41,876 bases of DNA from Bacteroidetes bacterium ADurb.Bin013 (GTDB lineage: Bacteria; Bacteroidota; Bacteroidia; Bacteroidales; UBA932). The stretch is from NCBI GenBank assembly GCA_002071385.1, contig MWFB01000017.1, forward strand, positions 1 to 41,876, in the 5' to 3' direction. Under the pieces are notes generated by a model. It had not been told where the DNA came from, ran no database searches, and saw nothing but the letters and a program-made list of their open reading frames with translations. Of this stretch, positions 32,595 to 41,044 are shown one piece after another. A program made the position numbers and the translations under genes. Within the stretch, counting starts at the first letter, position 1, and each line of letters opens with the position of its first letter.

Positions 32595-33851
32595 ATGTTC
32601 GATTTGGATAGTTGGCAGGAAGTTTGGGTCACCATCACCCGTAATAAGAGAAGGAGTCTGCTTACTGCTTTTGGCATCTTCTGGGGTATTTTCATGCTTG
32701 TGATCATGCTGGGGGCCGGTAATGGCCTTGCCGAGGGGATGGCTTCCGATACGCAGGGTTTTTCTGAAAACTCAGCTTTGTTTTATACCAATAATACGAC
32801 TGAACCCTATAAAGGATTTCAAAAAGGTCGTTACTGGAACATGGAAGAAGAGGACCTGCTGATCCTGCAAGCACAGATTAGTGACATAAAGTATACGGTC
32901 CCGTTTTTAATGGGCAGCAATGTTGTGGTATCATACAGGGACAAGAGTACCAGTTGCAATACCAAGGGGATGTCACAACGGTACAACGACATGCTGCCTC
33001 AACATATCCTTTACGGAAGGTATATCAATTACATGGACGTTCAGGAAAGGAGGAAGGTGTGTGTCGTTGGCAAAAAAGTGTACGAAGAGATCTTTCACAG
33101 TGGAGAAGATCCGACAGGACAATACATCAAATTATACAATATCAATTTTCAGATAATTGGTGTCACGGAACCCGCGGTACGCGGGGTGAATATCAACGGC
33201 CGGGATGACGAGGTCATAGCCATTCCCTATACTGTGATGCAACAGATCCAGAACTCGGGAACGGTAGTGCACCTCATAGGGGTTGTGGCAAATGAAAATG
33301 TGGGCATGAGCGTTCTGGAACCCCAGGTGGAGACCTTGTTGAAAGCCCGGCATAACGTATCTCCCACCGATGAATTTGCCCTGGAAAGCATCAACGTGGA
33401 AAAAATATTCAGACAATTTGAAATGCTGTTCACAGGAATAGCCCTCCTGATCTGGATTGTAGGACTGGGAACCTTGCTTGCGGGTGTTGTGGGTGTGAGT
33501 AACATCATCATGGTCACCGTAAGGGAGCGTACCAAGGAAATTGGCATTCGCAGGGCAATCGGTGCAAAACCTGTCGCCATCATATTCCAGATCATCAAGG
33601 AAAGCACCTTGCTTACCGTTGTCGCGGGTTTCCTGGGACTGGCATTTGGTGTTTTTATCCTTGACCTGGCGGACAAGCTGTTTATACAGAACATGACCGG
33701 TGATGTCTTCTTTAAGAATCCTCAGATAGATTTTTCCGTGGCCCTGCTGGCTGCAGCCATAATCGTGCTGTGCGGTGTCATAGCCGGGATCCTTCCTGCC
33801 CGGAGGGCATTACAGATTATGGCCATAGATGCAATAAGAGAAGAAAACTAA
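32595..33851 (+). CDS. MacB-type ABC exporter permease 2
   Basis: 418 residues from ATG 32595, 2 bp after the previous stop; the frame is open further upstream inside permease 1, but that extension is not protein-like. Same layout as permease 1: membrane helix in KRRSLLTAFGIFWGIFMLVIMLGAGNG, a periplasmic domain, then an FtsX domain (LLAGVVGVSNIIMVTVRERTKEIGIRRAIGA ... LPARRALQIMAIDAIREE). The two permeases are clear paralogues, most alike at both ends and diverged in the periplasmic domain, which suggests tandem duplication and then specialisation of the substrate-facing part. Confidence 0.93.
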   Translation: MFDLDSWQEVWVTITRNKRRSLLTAFGIFWGIFMLVIMLGAGNGLAEGMASDTQGFSENSALFYTNNTTEPYKGFQKGRYWNMEEEDLLILQAQISDIKYTVPFLMGSNVVVSYRDKSTSCNTKGMSQRYNDMLPQHILYGRYINYMDVQERRKVCVVGKKVYEEIFHSGEDPTGQYIKLYNINFQIIGVTEPAVRGVNINGRDDEVIAIPYTVMQQIQNSGTVVHLIGVVANENVGMSVLEPQVETLLKARHNVSPTDEFALESINVEKIFRQFEMLFTGIALLIWIVGLGTLLAGVVGVSNIIMVTVRERTKEIGIRRAIGAKPVAIIFQIIKESTLLTVVAGFLGLAFGVFILDLADKLFIQNMTGDVFFKNPQIDFSVALLAAAIIVLCGVIAGILPARRALQIMAIDAIREEN

Positions 33852-33869
33852 CAAATAAATTACCCTATA

Positions 33870-34970
33870 ATGAAGAAAATTTTTCGCTATGTGTTGATTG
33901 CAGCCCTGTTGGCGGGTGTTGTGTTCACTTTCGTTTACCTGTGGAAAAAATCACGCCCCAAGAAAGAGGTATACGAACTGGTCACCCCTGTAATCGGAAA
34001 TATTGAACAGAAAACAGTGGCTACGGGGAAAGTGGAACCACGTGACGAAGTGGCTATTGTCCCGCAGATCTCAGGCATTGTGTCCGAGCTGCATAAAGAA
34101 GCAGGAGAAATGGTGCAAGTGGGAGAGATCATTGCCCGTATCAAGGTCATTCCTGAAATGGGAACGTTAAATGCTGCAGAATCAAGGGTCACGCAAGCAG
34201 GATTGAACCTGAACCAGGCACAGCGGCTTTTTGACCGCACCCAGGAATTATTCAAGGCAGGGGTTGTTGTACGGGAAGAATTTGAAAATGTGGAAACGCA
34301 ACTGCAATTGTCCAAAGAAGAGCTCAGCAATGCCCAGGACCACCTGGAAATTGTCCGTGACGGTATTGCCAGCCGTTCTGCCCAGGCAAGCAACACACAA
34401 ATTAGGTCAACTATTTCCGGCATGATACTGGATGTACCGGTGAAAGTGGGAAATTCCGTGATACAGGCCAATACTTTCAATGCCGGAACAACCATCGCCA
34501 CCGTCGCAGATATGAATGATATGATCTTCCGGGGTAATATTGATGAAACCGAGGTGGGGAGAATCCGGGAAGGGATGCCCCTGGATATAACCATAGGAGC
34601 CATACAGGATCTTCATTTCGATGCAGTACTGGAATATATATCGCCAAAAAGCACAGAGAACAACGGGGCCATTCTTTTCGAGATCAAAGCGGCAGTTGAT
34701 GTTCCCGACACTGTGTTTGTAAGGGCAGGGTACAGCGCCAATGCCGGGATCATACTGGACAGCAGCTATGATGTGCTGGTCATTCCCGAGAGTTCCGTGG
34801 TCTTCCGGGATGGGGGAACCTTTGTGAATGTGTTCAAGGGACTGGAAGGTGACAAGCAGGTGTTTGAAGAAAAACCCGTGGTGCTGGGCCTTAGTGACGG
34901 GATCCAGGTAGAGATCAAAGAAGGCCTGACCACGGAGGATCAGGTGCGTGGTTCACTGGTTACTGAATAA
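33870..34970 (+). CDS. HlyD/MacA-type periplasmic adaptor protein
   Basis: 366 residues. An N-terminal membrane anchor (YVLIAALLAGVVFTFVYLW, about 6-24) and no lipobox. The barrel-sandwich hybrid begins at VTPVIGNIEQKTVATGKVEPRDEVAIVPQ and returns at IRSTISGMILDVPVKVGNSV. Between them, about 90-165, is a helical hairpin rich in Ala/Gln/Glu (AESRVTQAGLNLNQAQRLF ... LSKEELSNAQDHLEIVRDGI), the part that docks on the TolC channel. A beta-barrel domain follows. It links the permease pair to the outer-membrane channel encoded next. The gene is 18 bp after permease 2 and 12 bp before the channel gene. Confidence 0.92.
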   Translation: MKKIFRYVLIAALLAGVVFTFVYLWKKSRPKKEVYELVTPVIGNIEQKTVATGKVEPRDEVAIVPQISGIVSELHKEAGEMVQVGEIIARIKVIPEMGTLNAAESRVTQAGLNLNQAQRLFDRTQELFKAGVVVREEFENVETQLQLSKEELSNAQDHLEIVRDGIASRSAQASNTQIRSTISGMILDVPVKVGNSVIQANTFNAGTTIATVADMNDMIFRGNIDETEVGRIREGMPLDITIGAIQDLHFDAVLEYISPKSTENNGAILFEIKAAVDVPDTVFVRAGYSANAGIILDSSYDVLVIPESSVVFRDGGTFVNVFKGLEGDKQVFEEKPVVLGLSDGIQVEIKEGLTTEDQVRGSLVTE

Positions 34971-34982
34971 TACAGGGAAATT

Positions 34983-36335
34983 ATGAGAAAAATTATGATT
35001 TTGTGTGCAGGTCTGCTCTTTTCTTCCGGCCTGCTTGCAGCCCAGACTCCGGATAAATCATGGACGCTGGATGATTGCATCCGGTATGGACTGGAAAACA
35101 ATATTACCGTCAAACAATACGAACTGGCAAAAGAAAACCAGGAAATCACGGTAGAAACCACCAGGTTTTCCCGCCTTCCCGATCTGTCGGCCAATGTGGG
35201 CCAGACCTTTTACTTTGGACGTACACCGGACCGCGACGGCGTTTACCAGGACCAGACCGGTTCCAATTCATCCCTGGGTATCAATACCAGCGTCAATCTA
35301 TTCAGCGGATTCCGGGTTACAAACCAGATCAAGGCGGAGAAACTGGAACTTCAGGCTGCGGTGGAAGACCTGAGCCGTGCAAGGGAGGACCTCTCTCTGT
35401 CCATAACCGGTAATTTCCTGCAGGTATTGCTGAGCCGGGAGTTGTACCAGATTTCACTGGACCAGCTGGAGCTGAACCGCAGGCAGGTGGAACAGACCCA
35501 ATTCCTGGTAACAGGGGGAAAAAGTTCCGAAAGCGATTTGTTCGATGCCCGTTCTTCCCTGGCCCAGCAGCAGATGCAGGTAACCGATGCAGCTAACAAC
35601 CTGCAATTATCCCTGCTGGCACTTACACAGGCCATGAACCTGCCTCATGTAGAGGGTTTTAATGTGGCCACACCCGATATGGAAGAGTTCACCAGGCGGG
35701 AAGCATTGGGACTGGAACAACCATCGGGAGTTTACGAAAATTCTGTAAAAGAACGCCCGGCGATCAAGGCGGCTGCTTTCCGCCTGGAAGGAAGCGAAAA
35801 AGTGTTACAGGCAGCGCGCAGTGCCTTTTATCCCAGCTTGCGCCTGGGGGCTGGTTACAGCAATTCCTATTATTTCAATTATTCGCTGGCAGCCGGATTG
35901 AGCAATGCATCCCTGGCGGACCAGCTGGCTCAAAACAGTGCCCAGTCAGTGGGACTGAGCCTGAGCATACCGATATTCAACAGAATGGCCACCCGGAACC
36001 AGGTGCGTTCGGCCCGCCTGAATATCAAAAACCAGGAATTGATGCTGGATAAGGCAAAACAGGATCTCTACAAAGAAGTGCAACAGGCATACTACAATGC
36101 CGTGGCTGCGCTTGAAAAATTCAAGACTTCTGAGGTCGCAGTGGAGGCTGCGCAACTTGCCTATGATTTTGAAGAGCAAAAATATGAAGCCGGCCGTTCA
36201 AACATTTACACCTTTGACCAGGTGCGCCTGCGTTTGTCAACAGCCCGGTCAGAGTCTGCCCAGGCAAAATACAATTTTCTGTTCCGTGCCAGGATCCTCG
36301 CTTTCTATAACGGGGAAAGCCTTGGGGGTGACTAA
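34983..36335 (+). CDS. TolC-family outer-membrane efflux channel (ABC exporter)
   Basis: 450 residues with signal peptide MRKIMILCAGLLFSSGLLAAQ. Typical duplicated TolC architecture: WTLDDCIRYGLENNITVKQYELAKENQE at the start, two long helical regions (about 110-200 and 330-430) with heptad-like AL/Q patterns, and barrel strands in between (LRLGAGYSNSYYFNYS, SVGLSLSIPIFNRMATRNQV). QQAYYNAVAALEKF and YEAGRSNIYTFDQVRLRLSTARS are conserved C-terminal blocks. It forms a trimeric channel through the outer membrane and periplasm. It is the last gene of the operon and is followed by the hairpin elements. Confidence 0.92.
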   Translation: MRKIMILCAGLLFSSGLLAAQTPDKSWTLDDCIRYGLENNITVKQYELAKENQEITVETTRFSRLPDLSANVGQTFYFGRTPDRDGVYQDQTGSNSSLGINTSVNLFSGFRVTNQIKAEKLELQAAVEDLSRAREDLSLSITGNFLQVLLSRELYQISLDQLELNRRQVEQTQFLVTGGKSSESDLFDARSSLAQQQMQVTDAANNLQLSLLALTQAMNLPHVEGFNVATPDMEEFTRREALGLEQPSGVYENSVKERPAIKAAAFRLEGSEKVLQAARSAFYPSLRLGAGYSNSYYFNYSLAAGLSNASLADQLAQNSAQSVGLSLSIPIFNRMATRNQVRSARLNIKNQELMLDKAKQDLYKEVQQAYYNAVAALEKFKTSEVAVEAAQLAYDFEEQKYEAGRSNIYTFDQVRLRLSTARSESAQAKYNFLFRARILAFYNGESLGGD

Positions 36336-36364
36336 AATGTAGTTGCCCTTTTGCTGTCTACAGC

Positions 36365-36439
36365 TGTCGCTGAAACCACAAGAACGGGAAGCTTTTTCTT
36401 TTAGGCCGAGGTTTCCCTTATCTTTTGGTGTCAGCGACA
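36365..36439. repeat. Hairpin element 1 with conserved core
   Basis: Arms 36365-36388 and 36412-36439 share TGTCGCTGA/TCAGCGACA and continue as an imperfect stem (ACCA.AAGA...GGGAA), possibly extending outward to about 36350 and 36456 through TGCTG/CAGCA. The loop side holds the core at 36384-36411 (ACGGGAAGCTTTTTC, then TTTTAGGCCGAGG), identical over 28 nt to element 2. It lies between the convergent exporter operons. Confidence 0.7.
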
Positions 36440-36504
36440 CCTTCTGGCAGCAGAAACAGGCTCCACCTCTTATGATCTTGAGCAACAATGCTGAAAAATA
36501 CAAG

Positions 36505-36578
36505 AGTCGTTGCCCCATAAAGGACGGGAAGCTTTTTCTTTTAGGCCGAGGCTCTCCGTCCTTTATGGGGCAACGACT
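36505..36578. repeat. Hairpin element 2: 23-bp perfect inverted repeat with the same core
   Basis: 36505-36527 (AGTCGTTGCCCCATAAAGGA...) and 36556-36578 are exact reverse complements over 23 bp, with a 28-nt loop. The core at 36524-36551 is identical to 36384-36411 of element 1, yet the stems are unrelated in sequence. There is no U-run after the stem in either direction, so it is not a standard intrinsic terminator. Confidence 0.8.
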
Positions 36579-36585
36579 ACCTGAA

Positions 36586-36604
36586 GTTAAAGCCTCGGCT
36601 TAAC
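36586..36604. repeat. Short palindrome matching the core end in reverse
   Basis: GTTAAAGCCTCGGCTTAAC pairs over 8 bp with one bulged base. Its AGCCTCGGC is the reverse complement of GCCGAGGCT at the 3' edge of element 2's core. It may be a decayed third copy or part of the same structure. It lies 7 bp past the 3' end of the convergent PII-like gene. Confidence 0.5.
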
Positions 36605-36611
36605 ACCAGGG

Positions 36612-36908
36612 CTACACCGTTCTTTCTTCAGCCTCCAGGACAAAGGCACGCAAGCCTTGTTTGGGGGCGGATTCGTCTGCTTTCTTCAGATCCTGTAGTA
36701 ATTGGTCCACCACATGGTCCGGAACAAAAGTGATCAGGGCGGAATTCAGAGTTGGCCAGGCATGGCTACCCAGGTGCGGTTCTCCGTCACGAGATCCATG
36801 GCCCCGTACTTCTTCCCAGAAGGTAAAACCTTTAACATGGTTCTTTTCCAAGGCTTTCATGACCTCGTCATAAAATGCCTGGTAGAAAGATATAAATAAT
36901 GCTTTCAT
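36612..36908 (-). CDS. Small PII-like protein linked to an RND pump
   Basis: 98 residues, soluble, no signal. The pattern MKALFISFYQAFYDEVMKALEKNHVKGFTFWEEVRGHGS ... AWPTLNSALITFVPDHVVDQLLQDLKKADES...LRAFVLE gives a beta-alpha-beta-beta-alpha-beta ferredoxin-like order and resembles PII-superfamily (P-II/CutA-like) trimer proteins. I recall such small genes beside RND efflux operons in Bacteroidota. Its ATG overlaps the RND stop by 4 bp (ATGA), so expression is translationally coupled to the pump. A regulatory or ligand-sensing role toward the pump is inferred, not shown. Confidence 0.7.
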   Translation of the reverse strand: MKALFISFYQAFYDEVMKALEKNHVKGFTFWEEVRGHGSRDGEPHLGSHAWPTLNSALITFVPDHVVDQLLQDLKKADESAPKQGLRAFVLEAEERTV

Positions 36909-39900
36909 AGTTGTTGTGCTTTACGCATTTTGCGTTTCTCCTTTCTTTCTGCCGTCAGGCTGTATATGGCCGGAATCAGAAAGAGCGTTACAGCGGTGGA
37001 TACGGTAAGACCGCTGGCTACGGTGATACCCAATCCGTTCCACATTTCTGCACCCACTCCGCTGCCAACAGCCAAAGGCACCATCCCGAATATGGTGGTC
37101 AAAGCAGTCATCAGGATGGGACGCAGACGCGAGCGGCCGGAGGTTACAACGGCTTCCCGGATGGACATGCCCCGTTCCCGGCACAGAACGATGTAGTCTA
37201 TCAAAACAATCCCGTTTTTCACCACAATTCCGAAGAGCATCAACAATCCCACCATGCTCATGATACCCAGGGCGGTATTGCTGATGGCAAGACCCGCCAG
37301 CACTCCGGTAAATGCAAAGGGTACCGAGAACATGATGATAAAAGGACTGGAGAATGATTCAAACTGAGCCGCCATGACAATGTATACCAGTATGAGGATC
37401 AAAATCATCATCATGCCCAAGTCTTTAAATGATTCCTGCTGGTCTTCGTAACTCCCTGCTATGCTTACCATTACTTCCGGAGGAATGTCCACTTTTTCTA
37501 TCTGCTGCCGGGCAGCGGCTACAAGGTCACTCAGGACAGCTCCTTTTGCGGCAACGCAGGTTACCGTTACAATCCGCTCCCTGTCTTTGCGTTCAATGGT
37601 GGGAGGTTGCATGGTCTCGCCAATGGAAGCCACATCCCGTAACCTGATTTTTTGCCCCTGGTTGTTGTAAATCAGAATATTCTGTATGTCTTCAATGGTT
37701 TGCCGGTATTCAGGCGCATACCTTACCTTGATATAGTATTCATCTCCTTCTTCCCGGTAATACGAGGCGACAGCCCCGTTGATCCTGTTGCGCACAAATT
37801 GCGAGGCAGTAGACAGATTCAGCCCGTGTGATGCCAGTTTTTCACGGTCAAATTCAACAAGATATTCGGGTGAATATTCATCTCTTGAAACAGTAACCTG
37901 TGAAGTACCGGGAACCTTTTCCATCATATCGGCCAATTGCGAGGCAATGGCATCTGTAGTGGAAAAATCGTTTCCGTAGATTTCCAGGTCTACTGTAGTC
38001 TGGCCCCCGACAAGCCCACCCATCATCCCGGTTCCTAGATCAAAAGTCCGGATTTCGGGATAATACCTTCTAAGGTCATTTCGCATAGCATCAGACAATT
38101 CCTGGATAGAGCGTTCGCGCTCAGTTTTCAGGGAAAGACGGATGTTCGCCGTCATGATATGAGAACCGTTTTCCCCCAACTGGCCGTACACGTTGTCTTC
38201 GCTTGCCTGGCCTATCGAAAGGGTCATGGCTTCTATTTCGGGGTAATCCCTCCGGAATTGTTCATATATGCGGAAAGACAATTCCTTGGTAATCTCGGTG
38301 CGGGTATTGATGGGTAACTTGACAGTCATGGACAACCTGGCGTTGTCTTGCTGAGGGAAAAACTCGGTGGGAACCTTAATAAACAGGAGCAGGGAAGTCA
38401 GAAATATCGCCGCCGAGACCAAAATAACGGTAATACGGTGGCTGACTGTCCAGTTCAAGGCTCTGGAGTAGGCAACATCCAGTGCATCCAGAAATTTCTG
38501 CACAGGCCCGTATATCTTCTGAAATGCTTTTGATTTTTTGGAATTTAGACGGAGCATCTGGGAAGCCATCATGGGGGTCAGGGTCAGGGCAGCGATGGTT
38601 GATACAGAACTCACCAGGGCCACAACCCAGCCCAATTGCTTGAAAATTTCTCCGGCCATGCCAGTGACCATGGTCAGGGGAATGAACACGGCGAGCAATG
38701 TCAGGGTAGAGGCGATGATGGAAATGGATACCTCGTTGGTGGCATAAATTGCAGCCGACTTTGGCTTTGTTCCCCGTTCTATGTGGGTTGTAATATTTTC
38801 CAGGGCAACGATGACATCGTCCACCACCATCCCAATGGCAATGCTCAGGGAGGAAAGAGAAATGATATTGAGGGTATTCCCGGTTATGAGCAGGTATATG
38901 AATGCACTTATCAGGGACACGGGAATGACTATTGCCACGATAAGGGTAGCACGCCACCGTCCAAGGAAAAAGAACACAATGAATACGACCAGGATCAGGG
39001 TGATCATGATGGTATTTACCAGGCTATCTATTACCCGGTTGATGTTGTCAGAAAAGTCCGTAACAACTCCTATGCTGATGTCGGAGGGGAGGTTCTTTTG
39101 CAATTCCGGAAGCTTTTCCAGCACTTTTTTACAGATCTGAACCGTGTTGGCTCCTGCCTGTTTCTGAATAATGATAGTCCCTCCCTGTATCCCGTCAATG
39201 AAGGATTCCTGGGATCTTTCCTTGATAGTGTCTTCCACCCGGGCTACATCGCTCAGAAAGATATTCCGGCCCTGAAAGTAGCCAACAATGATGTCTTTCA
39301 ACTGGCGTGGGTCATCAAATTCGCCTTCCATCCTGATGGTCAGGGTTTCCGAGCCAATATCAAGGTTCCCGCCCGGAGTGTTCCTGTTTTCATAGGCTAT
39401 GGTTGCAGCTATGCCTTCCACTGTCAGGTTATACGCTTCCAGTTTATAGGGGTCACAGTATACCTGGATTTCTCTTTCAAATGCACCACCAATTGCAACA
39501 GTTCCTACCCCTTTTATCCTGCTCAGGGGAGAGGCCACCCGGTCATCCAGAATTTTATACAGGCCGTTCATGCTTTCCCGGGCCTGGACCGACAGAATCA
39601 TTATGGGTATGTCATCGGTACCAAACTTGAAAAGTACGGGGGTATTGGCGTCTGAGGGCAAATAGTCTGCGATCAGGCTCAACCTGTCCCTTACATCGTT
39701 CATTGCCTCGTCAATGCCTATCCCGTACTCGAATTCCAGCATTACAAGCGAAGAGTTTTCCTTGGTTCTGGTTGTTATATGTTTAAGGTCACTGACGCTG
39801 CTCAACGTGCTTTCCAACAGCTTGGTCACATTGTTCTCAATATCTGCAGCACTGGCTCCGGAATACGTGGTCACCACCAGAATGGTGTTGTCACTTATGC

Positions 39901-40015
39901 TGGGTAGAAAATCCACAGATAGCCTTGAAAACGAGAAGATTCCTATGACAGCAAGACCTACGTAGATAAGGGCTGTGGTGACCGGCTTTCTGACAGCCGC
40001 TTGATAAATACTCAT
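36905..40015 (-). CDS. RND-family efflux pump (HAE1/AcrB-like) inner-membrane subunit
   Basis: 1036 residues, the normal length. Twelve membrane helices in two six-helix halves with large periplasmic loops after TM1 and TM7. The N-terminus is MSIYQAAVRKPVTTALIYVGLAVIGIF. TM4 carries the paired aspartates (IGMVVDDVIVALENI, near residue 400) that relay protons in HAE-type pumps, and both are present. FPQQDNARLSM, FSVPFAFTGVLAG and the C-terminal GRSRLRPILMTALTTIFGMVPLA are typical. The DD pair and lack of heavy-metal-pump residues indicate export of hydrophobic or amphiphilic organic molecules rather than metals. Substrate unknown. Third gene of the operon, 9 bp after the adaptor. Confidence 0.96.
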   Translation of the reverse strand: MSIYQAAVRKPVTTALIYVGLAVIGIFSFSRLSVDFLPSISDNTILVVTTYSGASAADIENNVTKLLESTLSSVSDLKHITTRTKENSSLVMLEFEYGIGIDEAMNDVRDRLSLIADYLPSDANTPVLFKFGTDDIPIMILSVQARESMNGLYKILDDRVASPLSRIKGVGTVAIGGAFEREIQVYCDPYKLEAYNLTVEGIAATIAYENRNTPGGNLDIGSETLTIRMEGEFDDPRQLKDIIVGYFQGRNIFLSDVARVEDTIKERSQESFIDGIQGGTIIIQKQAGANTVQICKKVLEKLPELQKNLPSDISIGVVTDFSDNINRVIDSLVNTIMITLILVVFIVFFFLGRWRATLIVAIVIPVSLISAFIYLLITGNTLNIISLSSLSIAIGMVVDDVIVALENITTHIERGTKPKSAAIYATNEVSISIIASTLTLLAVFIPLTMVTGMAGEIFKQLGWVVALVSSVSTIAALTLTPMMASQMLRLNSKKSKAFQKIYGPVQKFLDALDVAYSRALNWTVSHRITVILVSAAIFLTSLLLFIKVPTEFFPQQDNARLSMTVKLPINTRTEITKELSFRIYEQFRRDYPEIEAMTLSIGQASEDNVYGQLGENGSHIMTANIRLSLKTERERSIQELSDAMRNDLRRYYPEIRTFDLGTGMMGGLVGGQTTVDLEIYGNDFSTTDAIASQLADMMEKVPGTSQVTVSRDEYSPEYLVEFDREKLASHGLNLSTASQFVRNRINGAVASYYREEGDEYYIKVRYAPEYRQTIEDIQNILIYNNQGQKIRLRDVASIGETMQPPTIERKDRERIVTVTCVAAKGAVLSDLVAAARQQIEKVDIPPEVMVSIAGSYEDQQESFKDLGMMMILILILVYIVMAAQFESFSSPFIIMFSVPFAFTGVLAGLAISNTALGIMSMVGLLMLFGIVVKNGIVLIDYIVLCRERGMSIREAVVTSGRSRLRPILMTALTTIFGMVPLAVGSGVGAEMWNGLGITVASGLTVSTAVTLFLIPAIYSLTAERKEKRKMRKAQQL

Positions 40016-40024
40016 AATGTTCCT

Positions 40025-41041
40025 TTATTCATTAGCAAGTTCAACCTCTGCCCCGTTCGTAAGCCTGTTCAAACTGGTCGTGATGACCAGCTCCCCTTTT
40101 TCCAGGCCTGAAAGACATTCATAAAACGAGTCCAGTCTTCTGCCCGGTTCCACCAGCCTGTATTCAGCTTTCCCGTCCTTATAAACATAAACGTGTCGCT
40201 CTCCCGAGCCCTGCTGTTTGATGACACTCTGGTCGGGAATAAGCAGGCAGGGTTCAGCCCCAAAATCTATGGCCACACGGGCAAACATCCCGGGTCTGAC
40301 TTTTCTGTTGACGTTGGGGATGACTATCTCTACAGGAAAAGTCCTGGTAGCAGCGGTAATGGTCGGGTAAACGATGGAAACCCTTCCTTTGAATACCTCA
40401 CCCGGATAAACGTCAAGACGAATGTCCACCTCCATCCCTTTCCTGATTTTTGTAAAGAATGATTCTGAAACATGAACCAGCAACTTTACCGGGGAGATCT
40501 GCTCTACCACCAGCAAGGGCATGCTCATCCCAAAAAGATCCCCGCTGTCATAGTGGCGGGCGGTGATCACACCGTCTATGGGACTTACCAGTTGTGTATT
40601 TTCCACCAGGTTGTCATACTGGGTACGCATGACATCCAGCCGTGTTTTCTGAGCATCCCAATCAGCCTGGGATACGCCTCCAACCTTGTATAATTCGTCC
40701 ACACGGCGGAAAGAGATCTCCATGTTTTCCAGTTGGGTCCGTACCTGTTCCAGGTTATTGTCGTCCATCTGGACCAGTTTCTGTCCTTTAGTAACAAAAT
40801 CACCCACTTCCACATAGATCTTCTTGATGCGGGCAGCCATCTGTGGCGCAATATTGTTGATGATATTGGCCTGTACCGTAGCTGTGAATTCATTGATCTG
40901 GGGTACTTCCTCCAGAGTCACAGCGGCAGCCTTGACAACGATCTTTTCCGGAGCAGCCTCCTGTTGATTCTGACCTTTTATACCACATCCTGCAAGAAGT
41001 AATGCGACCGTGATCAGGGGAATTAACCTGTATTTATTCAT
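40025..41041 (-). CDS. RND efflux periplasmic adaptor lipoprotein (MFP)
   Basis: 338 residues. Lipobox LLLAGC with Cys19 (MNKYRLIPLITVALLLAGC), so it is anchored as a lipoprotein. Barrel-sandwich halves are at NIAPQMAARIKKIYVEVGDFVTKGQ and NTQLVSPIDGVITARHYDSGD, with a short helical hairpin between (LEQVRTQLENMEISFRRVDELYKVGGVSQADWDAQK). Beta-barrel and membrane-proximal domains follow (RKGMEVDIRLDVYPGEVFKGRV, RPGMFARVAIDF). It bridges the RND pump and the TolC-like protein encoded upstream. Confidence 0.94.
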   Translation of the reverse strand: MNKYRLIPLITVALLLAGCGIKGQNQQEAAPEKIVVKAAAVTLEEVPQINEFTATVQANIINNIAPQMAARIKKIYVEVGDFVTKGQKLVQMDDNNLEQVRTQLENMEISFRRVDELYKVGGVSQADWDAQKTRLDVMRTQYDNLVENTQLVSPIDGVITARHYDSGDLFGMSMPLLVVEQISPVKLLVHVSESFFTKIRKGMEVDIRLDVYPGEVFKGRVSIVYPTITAATRTFPVEIVIPNVNRKVRPGMFARVAIDFGAEPCLLIPDQSVIKQQGSGERHVYVYKDGKAEYRLVEPGRRLDSFYECLSGLEKGELVITTSLNRLTNGAEVELANE

Positions 41042-41044
41042 ATG

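Noticed and set aside
36384-36551. CRISPR array (two 28-nt repeats)
   Set aside because: Only two copies, a spacing of 112 nt between them, flanks that form their own palindromes, and no cas genes nearby.
36505-36578. Ordinary bidirectional transcription terminator between convergent operons
   Set aside because: The stem is unusually long with a 28-nt loop and no U-run follows in either direction; termination as a side effect remains possible.
36505-36604. Integron attC site
   Set aside because: A GTTAA...TTAAC palindrome is present but the ordered R'', L'', L', R' boxes and a cassette array are missing.
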